Source: Alphaproteobacteria bacterium SS10
GTDB lineage: Bacteria; Pseudomonadota; Alphaproteobacteria; TMED2
Reading direction: 5' to 3'
Assembly: GCA_019192455.1 (NCBI GenBank)
Contig: JAHCML010000007.1
Location: 60,383-98,625, forward strand
DNA: 38,243 nucleotides
In this document: piece by piece, positions 33,145 through 38,243 of the stretch
Layout of the letters: each line of letters begins with the position of its first letter
How positions within the stretch are numbered: the stretch's first letter is position 1
Notes under the pieces: model-generated
Seen by the model: only the letters and a program-made list of their open reading frames with translations
Told to the model about the DNA's origin: nothing
The model's database searches: none
Position numbers and translations under genes: made by a program

Positions 33145-33359
33145 GGATTGCCCCCTTCATCAAAGAAACAATCGAGAGCCGCGTCAAGCTTCCGCCGGCA
33201 CCAGACCAGTTCGCCGCGTTTCGTACGCCGGCCCTTCGGGAACTCACCCTCGGCGACATACTCGTCGAACTCCGCCAACCCGAACCCGCAATACATCGCC
33301 GCCTGAATGCGGTCGAGACCCCGGGGATCTAGCTTCGGTTTGGTGCGGGGTGTGGGCAC
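33129..33359 (-). CDS. Excisionase/AlpA-like DNA-binding protein next to integrase
   Basis: A protein of about 76 aa with a small helix-turn-helix pattern: LDRIQAAMYCGFGLAEFDEYVAEGEFP, then KGRRTKRGELVWCRRKLDAAL and a GGNPWD end, the layout seen in short MerR/AlpA-type proteins beside integrases in alphaproteobacterial prophages. The frame is open to 33491, but the upstream part overlaps the 64-aa membrane gene; a GTG at 33359, five bases after that gene's stop, is a sensible start, though no good ribosome site is seen. Likely role is recombination directionality (Xis) or control of int. Overlaps the integrase start. Confidence 0.65.
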   Translation of the reverse strand: MPTPRTKPKLDPRGLDRIQAAMYCGFGLAEFDEYVAEGEFPKGRRTKRGELVWCRRKLDAALDCFFDEGGNPWDAS

Positions 33360-33364
33360 GGGCG

Positions 33365-33559
33365 CTATGAAGCCGCGACGATCGTTGCGAGGTTCCCGAA
33401 TTGCGCCAAGCCGACAAGGCCGGCCGCGAGCCAACTCCAACCGGCCTGCGTGACGAGAACGTAAGGCAACCAAAGGAAGGACGTTCCCCAAAAGAGGCCG
33501 ATCGCCACCAAGATCAACAAGCCGGCGAGGCCCATGGTTTTGCGAAATGGGTTCAGCAT
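33365..33559 (-). CDS. Small phage membrane protein (64 aa)
   Basis: Two strongly hydrophobic segments (about residues 10-33 and 38-60) in a 64-aa protein with a basic start (NPFRKT). The ATG at 33559 has a GGAAGGA ribosome site eight bases upstream, so it is a real gene. It lies 13 bp after the helicase gene and just ahead of the Xis-like gene. No family recognised; size and position resemble holin-like or exclusion membrane proteins, without proof. Confidence 0.6.
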   Translation of the reverse strand: MLNPFRKTMGLAGLLILVAIGLFWGTSFLWLPYVLVTQAGWSWLAAGLVGLAQFGNLATIVAAS

Positions 33560-33572
33560 GTGTTTATCCTTC

Positions 33573-34955
33573 CTACCGTTGAGGTGTTTGTCGGATGCGC
33601 GCGGCGTCGCTGACCGCGGCGAGCAGTGCTTGTTGGGTTCGGTCTTTGGTTTTCAGCGATTGGAGGACCGCCGCGTCGATCGTGTCGTCGGCGGCGATGT
33701 AGTAAATCCGGGTCGGTTTGGTTTGGCCCTGGCGGTGGAGCCGGGCGTTAAACTGATCGTGCAGTTCGAGCGACCAGTTCAGGCCGTACCAGATCAGGAT
33801 TGAGCCGCCGGCCTGTAGGTTGAGCCCGTGACCGGCACTGGCCGGGTGGGCGATCAAGATCGGGATTTCGCCCGCATTCCAGGCGTCAATTGTCGCCTTG
33901 CGCTTATCCAGCACACGGGCCTGCGGAAACTCAGCTAAGATCGCGTCTTTATCGAATTGGTAGTTATAGGCGACGAGAACTGGTTCACCGGCGGCGGCGT
34001 CGATCAATTCGCGCAAGGCATCCAGTTTCGCCCGGTGGATGCGCTCAACCCCGCCATCATCGGGTAGGTAAAACGCCCCATTGGCCGCCTGTAGCAGTTT
34101 GCCCGCCAGCACGCCTTGGGTGACGGCCGTCACCACCTCGTCATTATCGAGATGGAGCAGGAACTCGCGTTCCAGCGTGTCGTATTGCTTGCGCGCCTTT
34201 GCCGGTAATTGAACCCGTTCGATGTGATCGATCCGGGGTGGCAAATCGAGGTAATCATCGGCCGAGAGCCGCAAGACAAGGTCAGACACCTTGTTGTGGA
34301 TCATCGCCGCGGCGGTGTCTTTCAACGTCCAGTTGAAGCCGGAATAATCCTGATCGAAATACCGGCCCTTATATTGGGTCATGGTCTTGCCCAGGCGTTC
34401 GCCGCGATCGAGCAAATAGAGTTGCGACCAGATATCGAGCAAGCCGTTCGGCGCCGGGGTGCCCGATAACTCCACCAGGCGATGGATTTCGGGTAAGACC
34501 TTGCGCAGATCCTTAAACCGTTTGGCGCTTGGCGATTTGAACAGCGACGCCTCGTCCAAGACGACCATGTCATAGGGCCAGCGGCCTTGCCGACGCGCAT
34601 GGGCGACCAGCCAAGATAGGTTTTCGACATTGATAATCGCGACATCGTGGGGGCTCGCCAAAAGCGCCTCACGTTTGCCCTTGGGCGCGCCCGCCATATT
34701 GACGACCCGGCCTAGATCGATGTGATCCCAGGCGGCGATTTCATCGGGCCAAGTAAACCGCGCGACCCGAAGCGGTGCCACGATCAGCACCTTGGCGATC
34801 GCCACGCAATCGCGCAAATCTTGGAGGGCGGTTAAGGTCGAGACGGTTTTCCCCAAGCCCATATCAACCCAGAGGGCGCAATAGGGGTTGCGGTCAATGA
34901 AATTGGCCGCGCGCTCTTGGTAGCTATGTAGGTGGGAGCGGTTAAGCGAGGCCAT
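33573..34955 (-). CDS. SNF2-type helicase/ATPase (phage)
   Basis: A 460-aa superfamily 2 protein. Walker A is DMGLGKT (residues 31-37), motif II is VVLDEAS, motif III is ELSGTPAPN, and the C-terminal helicase domain ends with QFNARLHRQGQTKPTRIY (motif VI) followed by AADDTIDAAVLQSL. This compact SNF2 protein is common in phage replication modules with family A polymerases and VRR-NUC nucleases. It overlaps the nuclease gene by 14 bp. It should act on branched or forked DNA during phage replication or recombination; the exact substrate is unknown. Confidence 0.87.
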   Translation of the reverse strand: MASLNRSHLHSYQERAANFIDRNPYCALWVDMGLGKTVSTLTALQDLRDCVAIAKVLIVAPLRVARFTWPDEIAAWDHIDLGRVVNMAGAPKGKREALLASPHDVAIINVENLSWLVAHARRQGRWPYDMVVLDEASLFKSPSAKRFKDLRKVLPEIHRLVELSGTPAPNGLLDIWSQLYLLDRGERLGKTMTQYKGRYFDQDYSGFNWTLKDTAAAMIHNKVSDLVLRLSADDYLDLPPRIDHIERVQLPAKARKQYDTLEREFLLHLDNDEVVTAVTQGVLAGKLLQAANGAFYLPDDGGVERIHRAKLDALRELIDAAAGEPVLVAYNYQFDKDAILAEFPQARVLDKRKATIDAWNAGEIPILIAHPASAGHGLNLQAGGSILIWYGLNWSLELHDQFNARLHRQGQTKPTRIYYIAADDTIDAAVLQSLKTKDRTQQALLAAVSDAARIRQTPQR

Positions 34956-35232
34956 CTATAAACGCCTTTCCGTCCTCGATATTGTCGACCACCGTGACCT
35001 GAAATTGCAGGCCCAAAAGCTTACGGATGATGAAGCCCTGTAGCTCGGTGGGTTTTTTCCCGAAACGCTTAAATTCGATGAAGACGATCCGGCCCGGCGC
35101 CTTCACCAACATCCGGTCAGGCATGCCGCGATTTGAAGGCGAGGATAGTTTCAAACACCACCAACCAAGCTTGGTCGCATGGGCGCAAACCTCGCGTTCG
35201 ATCTTGCTTTCAGGGACGGCGCGCAGGTTCAT
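34942..35232 (-). CDS. VRR-NUC domain nuclease (phage)
   Basis: A 96-aa protein, just the VRR-NUC domain: ESKIEREVCAHATKLGWWCLK, then GMPDRMLVKAPGRIVFIEFKR with the conserved aspartate and the ExK of the restriction-endonuclease-like active site, and KPTELQGFIIRKL. Such stand-alone domains are PD-(D/E)XK-like nucleases; related domains (FAN1) cut branched DNA. It is coupled on both sides, with the 54-aa gene (ATGA) and the helicase gene (14-bp overlap), suggesting joint action. Confidence 0.88.
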   Translation of the reverse strand: MNLRAVPESKIEREVCAHATKLGWWCLKLSSPSNRGMPDRMLVKAPGRIVFIEFKRFGKKPTELQGFIIRKLLGLQFQVTVVDNIEDGKAFIDGLA

Positions 35233-35393
35233 GACGGCACGTACTCGGTCAGCCCGTAAAAAATGCTGAGGGCGAGGAAAAACCAGCCGCCCGCCAACTT
35301 TGCGAACCGTTGCCTCGGTTTCGTTTCAAGGTCAGCCGCGAGGAAGAACACCGCCGCAAGGGTTGTATGCTGTACGACGTAAATATCGGTCAC
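35229..35393 (-). CDS. Very small phage membrane protein (54 aa)
   Basis: Starts at a GTG at 35393 overlapping the methyltransferase stop as GTGA, and stops with a TGA that overlaps the nuclease ATG as ATGA. The protein has two hydrophobic stretches (LAAVFFLAADL and GWFFLALSIFYGL) split by a basic linker. The coupling at both ends leaves no gap in the operon, which is the main reason to accept it. No family is recognised. Confidence 0.55.
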   Translation of the reverse strand: MTDIYVVQHTTLAAVFFLAADLETKPRQRFAKLAGGWFFLALSIFYGLTEYVPS

Positions 35394-36778
35394 GGTGCCA
35401 CCGCCTTAGCGATACGCTCGCCGATCCAGCGCACCACGGTTACGGCCTTGGAATTGCCCAGGGCCTTATAGCGCGGGCCGTCGGGGCAGTTATCGGCCGC
35501 CTTGTTTCGGTAGGGAATTTGGGTGAAGTCGTCGGGGAAGCCCATCAACCGCTCGCATTCGCGGGGCGTCAGGCGACGGACGCCGATAGCGGTGCCGACG
35601 CCGTGTTGGGCGCCCGCCTGCAAGGTATACATCGGGTCGGTCGCCGCGCCGACACCGAGCCCAGCGCGCTTATCGTCTGTGCTTTTCCCGGTTCGCTTGC
35701 CCACTTCGAGAAGCGGATAAGCGACTAGTTGCGCGTTTCGGTCAGTGCCGGTCGTAAGCGAGCCGACCTGATCGCCGGTTGGGTAGGCGCCGTCATTGCC
35801 TGTTGTTCGAAAGGCCACCACGGCGGGGGTCCGGCCTGTGCCATCTTCGCTAGATTGCTTACCGTTATTGGCCGCCGTCACTGTCGGGGCGATATCCCCT
35901 GTCACAGATTGGGCGATGAAGGTGTCGGTTTCGAAATCTAGCCGGCCGGTGCCGGACCCGTGGGCGGTTAAGGAACTGGCGACGTCCCGTGGGCCGCTGG
36001 TTCGGTTGCCGCCATAGGCCACCTGCACGCCGCCCGCTAAGTCGAGATCGGTTCCGAGGCCGCCACCGCCTTTAGTGCGCGCTGTAAGAGTGCCGGTAAC
36101 GTCTTGCCCCGTTTCGCGGCGCGGCGCAGTATCCCGGCGGCCGCCTTCGAACTCAAAAAGTATTTGGGCGGGGTCGATGGTTCCAGAACTTGCGACAACG
36201 AACACACGGCGGCGGCGTTGGGCCAATCCGAAAAATTGGGCGTCGATTTGTCGCCAAGCGATTGACCTTTCGGGTCCAGACACACAACCAGCGCGCGTCC
36301 ATTTTTTCCCTGGCGGTTCGAGTGCGCAATCTTCGCCGGCAAGGCCGCCAAGGAAACAACCGAAGGCGTTGTCTTTGGTGTTGAGGACACCGGGCACGTT
36401 TTCCCAGATGATGATGGGGTCGCGCCCCGATCGATTTCGGACATGGTCGCAGAACTCCACGAATTTGAGGGTGAGATTGCCCCGATCATCGTCAAGACTG
36501 CGCCGCGCGCCGGCGACGCTGAACGCCTGGCACGGCGTGCCGGCGACGATGATATCGGGCCAGGGGATGCCGTCGGCGGCAATCTGGTCGACGGTGAGAT
36601 CATTGAAGTCGCCGTAAAGGCGCGGGCCGTTGCCGCCAGTTTCACTGGCGCCGTAGCGGTGTTTCAGCACCTCACGGGGAAACGCCTCAATCTCGCATTG
36701 CAAGACGGTTTGCCAGCCGAGCGGATGCCATGCCGTGGCCGCCGCATCGATGCCGGAACAGATAGACCAGACAATCAT
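35390..36778 (-). CDS. DNA (cytosine-5) methyltransferase (phage)
   Basis: A 462-aa C5 methyltransferase. Motif I is SICSGIDAAATAW, motif IV is GTPCQAFSVAGARRS with catalytic Cys83, motif VI is ENVPGVL (126-132), motif VIII is QRRRRVFVV, and motif X includes LTPRECERLMGFPDDF and KALGNSKAV. The variable region between about residues 220 and 375 is glycine- and threonine-rich with repeated LTA-type segments (GTLTART, SSLTAHG, PTVTAAN, GSLTTGT). No restriction enzyme gene is near, so it probably protects phage DNA. The ATG at 36778 overlaps the stop of the 64-aa gene and has GGGGGAAAGA upstream; an ATG at 36790 is possible. Confidence 0.9.
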   Translation of the reverse strand: MIVWSICSGIDAAATAWHPLGWQTVLQCEIEAFPREVLKHRYGASETGGNGPRLYGDFNDLTVDQIAADGIPWPDIIVAGTPCQAFSVAGARRSLDDDRGNLTLKFVEFCDHVRNRSGRDPIIIWENVPGVLNTKDNAFGCFLGGLAGEDCALEPPGKKWTRAGCVSGPERSIAWRQIDAQFFGLAQRRRRVFVVASSGTIDPAQILFEFEGGRRDTAPRRETGQDVTGTLTARTKGGGGLGTDLDLAGGVQVAYGGNRTSGPRDVASSLTAHGSGTGRLDFETDTFIAQSVTGDIAPTVTAANNGKQSSEDGTGRTPAVVAFRTTGNDGAYPTGDQVGSLTTGTDRNAQLVAYPLLEVGKRTGKSTDDKRAGLGVGAATDPMYTLQAGAQHGVGTAIGVRRLTPRECERLMGFPDDFTQIPYRNKAADNCPDGPRYKALGNSKAVTVVRWIGERIAKAVAP

Positions 36779-36804
36779 TCTTTCCCCCATCGTTGGGCCT
36801 CGGC
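36775..36804 (-). repeat. 30-bp direct repeat, copy 1 (end of 64-aa gene)
   Basis: Identical to 36966-36995. On the minus strand it contains the final EAQRWGKE codons, a GGGGGAAAGA ribosome site and an ATGA stop/start overlap for the methyltransferase gene. Confidence 0.9.
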
Positions 36805-36969
36805 CTTGGCTTCGTAAGATTTAGCCCGTCGCTCTAAGATGCGAATGTCGTTGCCTAAGACCGCGTAGAACGGGTGCGTCGCGCCAATGAGGCCGCGGGC
36901 TTCGCGGAGCCTTAAACACGCTCGCCGTAAATCGGAAACCGCGTTCGACAGGGTTTCGCCGTGGCTCAT
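36775..36969 (-). CDS. Small phage protein of unknown function (64 aa)
   Basis: A 64-aa charged, helical protein (DLRRACLRLREARG, RILERRAKSYEAKAEAQ), likely coiled. It starts at the ATG at 36969 overlapping the polymerase TGA, and ends in the same eight residues EAQRWGKE as the polymerase. Both gene ends share a 30-bp identical segment, so the tail and coupling signal look copied. The frame is open to 37029, but that part lies inside the polymerase gene. No family is recognised. Confidence 0.6.
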   Translation of the reverse strand: MSHGETLSNAVSDLRRACLRLREARGLIGATHPFYAVLGNDIRILERRAKSYEAKAEAQRWGKE

Positions 36970-36995
36970 TCTTTCCCCCATCGTTGGGCCTCGGC
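36966..36995 (-). repeat. 30-bp direct repeat, copy 2 (end of polymerase gene)
   Basis: Identical to 36775-36804, 191 bp apart. It encodes the last residues of the polymerase and the ribosome site and ATGA overlap that start the 64-aa gene. Confidence 0.9.
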
Positions 36996-38243
36996 GCCGG
37001 CGGCGGCTAGGGGTAGGCCAACGGCCCAAGGCGGGTTGGTGGCCATGATGGCCGCCAAATCCTCGACCCGTTTATCGGGGTCGCATTCGGAGACGATTTC
37101 GTCATGGACGGTGAGGACAATGTCGAAGCCCGCCGCCTCAGCGATTGGCATGGCGTGGGCCATGACATCGCGGGCGATGGATTGGCACGCATTCTCAACA
37201 AACAGGCCGCCATAGAGTTTGCGGCGCGCCCATTGTTTGGTGAGCGGGTCGACGGCAAAACAGGTGACGTCGCCGGTCTTGCTAATCTCTGGTTCGAAAT
37301 AGGCGCAAAGCTGGCCGGATGGCAGGCGCATGATCAGATAGCGTCGGCCCTTATGGGTGCGGGTTTGGAAGCGTAGGAACTGCCCCGCGCCGAACACCGC
37401 GCCGGGCTTTTCGATGGCGGCTTTCGCGTTCTCATTACAATCGCCCCAAAGCCGATCGATTTGCCGGTGGCGGTCGCGCCAGGCGAGTTTGATCGCCTCA
37501 GACGCTAACCATTCCTCACGCCCGATATATTTCTCGTCGCCATATTTTCGGACGTCTTCATTGTGTCGCTCTTCCCCCCAAGTGTCCCAATTCCATTCGG
37601 CGCGGGCGATCACCTCAGCGTCGAGGCCCTGTTCGATCAGGTGCCAGTAATCGACGATTTTGATCCCGAACTTACCGGCGAAGGTTTGGACAGCACCAAC
37701 GCCGCCCTGATAGCCCAAGGCCAGTTCAGGGATTTTGCCCATAATCTGGCGTTCCGAACCGGTGACGCCGTCGGGGGTTTTGGCCAAGAGGCCGGCGGCC
37801 GTGACCTTGTACAAATCCGGCCCCTCGCCCCGGTCGAAGGCGGCGAAGGCGTCCAGCTTCCACCGCTCACCGGCGAGCCAGGCATTTACCCGCCCCTCAA
37901 TGTTGGAGAGATCAGCGAAGGCCAGTTTACGGCCGTCGGGCGCCACCAGGGCACCGCGCAAGGCGGCGGAAGCGAAAGTCATGGTGTCGTCGACGACCAG
38001 ATCGTCGAACCCTTCCTTCGCCGCCAGGATGAAGGCGTCGACATCCTCGGTCGGCGGCAGGCCGATTGAAGGCAGGTTTTGCGGTTGGAAGGTGCGGCCC
38101 GACCAGCGGCGGGTGCGGGCGGCCCCACAATATTGCAGGCCGCCACGGAACCGGCCATCGGCACTGGTCGCGCTTTCCAGCTTAGTGAATTTGGCCACGG
38201 ATGATTTGGTCGCGGCGATAAACACCTCAATCAATCGGCGGGC
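36966..38243 (-). CDS. Family A DNA polymerase (phage), 5' partial
   Basis: At least 425 residues; the frame is open through the right edge, so the N-terminal part is missing. Motif A is LAFADLSNIEGRVNAWL (D and E of the DxSxIExR pattern), motif B is RQIMGKIPELALGYQGG (R, K and YG-like) and motif C is LTVHDEIVSE (HDE). The C-terminal LPLAAAGAEAQRW resembles other phage polymerases of this class. No 3'-5' exonuclease can be judged as that region would lie outside. It replicates the phage or element DNA. Its stop overlaps the 64-aa gene. Confidence 0.9.
   Translation of the reverse strand, partial: ARRLIEVFIAATKSSVAKFTKLESATSADGRFRGGLQYCGAARTRRWSGRTFQPQNLPSIGLPPTEDVDAFILAAKEGFDDLVVDDTMTFASAALRGALVAPDGRKLAFADLSNIEGRVNAWLAGERWKLDAFAAFDRGEGPDLYKVTAAGLLAKTPDGVTGSERQIMGKIPELALGYQGGVGAVQTFAGKFGIKIVDYWHLIEQGLDAEVIARAEWNWDTWGEERHNEDVRKYGDEKYIGREEWLASEAIKLAWRDRHRQIDRLWGDCNENAKAAIEKPGAVFGAGQFLRFQTRTHKGRRYLIMRLPSGQLCAYFEPEISKTGDVTCFAVDPLTKQWARRKLYGGLFVENACQSIARDVMAHAMPIAEAAGFDIVLTVHDEIVSECDPDKRVEDLAAIMATNPPWAVGLPLAAAGAEAQRWGKE

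Noticed and set aside
36037-36645. Long open frames (about 180-200 aa) inside the cytosine methyltransferase gene on both strands
   Set aside because: They lie in other frames of a motif-complete methyltransferase gene, with no domains; they are by-products of GC-rich codon use.

Overview
The window looks like an alphaproteobacterial chromosome, probably marine and of Rhodospirillales-like type. This rests on base composition, gene families and the catabolism of an algal sulfonate; no 16S or other marker is present. It splits into four regions, and the right end is an integrated element. All calls come from reading the sequence and from family knowledge; no database search was run.

Region 1 (1-12922) is a glycan or surface-structure biosynthesis locus. 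A plus-strand operon carries a NeuD/PglD-type acetyltransferase (cut by the left edge), a zinc-ribbon methyltransferase, an acyl carrier protein, an AMP-dependent acyl ligase, a LuxE-type acyl-protein synthetase, a LuxC-type acyl reductase and two more methyltransferases. Several of these genes overlap by a few bases. No luciferase genes are present, so the LuxE/LuxC pair probably makes an aldehyde from a carrier-bound acyl group for glycan decoration. Facing it is a minus-strand operon with a UDP-glucuronate decarboxylase, two glycosyltransferase-like proteins and a DegT-type aminotransferase. A TylF-type O-methyltransferase is divergent from that operon.

Region 2 (13016-20394) is ordinary chromosome: a small exported protein, an SGNH hydrolase, a YcaQ-type DNA glycosylase, an ArsR/AHSA1 pair, a DUF3179 protein, and a KefF-like quinone reductase coupled to a KefC-like antiporter with an unusual histidine-rich loop.

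Region 3 (20412-32010) is a sulfonate catabolic locus. A roughly 10 kb minus-strand operon encodes a small membrane protein, a TRAP transporter (DctP, DctQ, DctM), HpsN, an SDR and a zinc alcohol dehydrogenase (HpsO/HpsP-like), SuyA, SuyB, a SuyZ-like exporter and a ComC-like dehydrogenase. The expected route is 2,3-dihydroxypropane-1-sulfonate uptake, epimerisation at C2, oxidation to (R)-sulfolactate, cleavage to pyruvate plus sulfite, and export of the sulfur anion. A divergent LacI-family regulator faces the operon across an intergenic region with two 14-bp operator palindromes 22 bp apart, overlapping a plausible promoter. A terminator-like hairpin sits directly before suyZ.

Region 4 (about 32035-38243) is the int-proximal part of a prophage or related element. 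Every gene is on the minus strand: family A DNA polymerase (cut by the right edge), a 64-aa protein, a C5 cytosine methyltransferase, a 54-aa membrane protein, a VRR-NUC nuclease, a SNF2-type helicase, a 64-aa membrane protein, an Xis/AlpA-like protein and a tyrosine integrase. A 19-bp sequence resembling the 3' end of a tRNA-Arg gene lies between the host uspA gene and the integrase and probably marks the attachment site.
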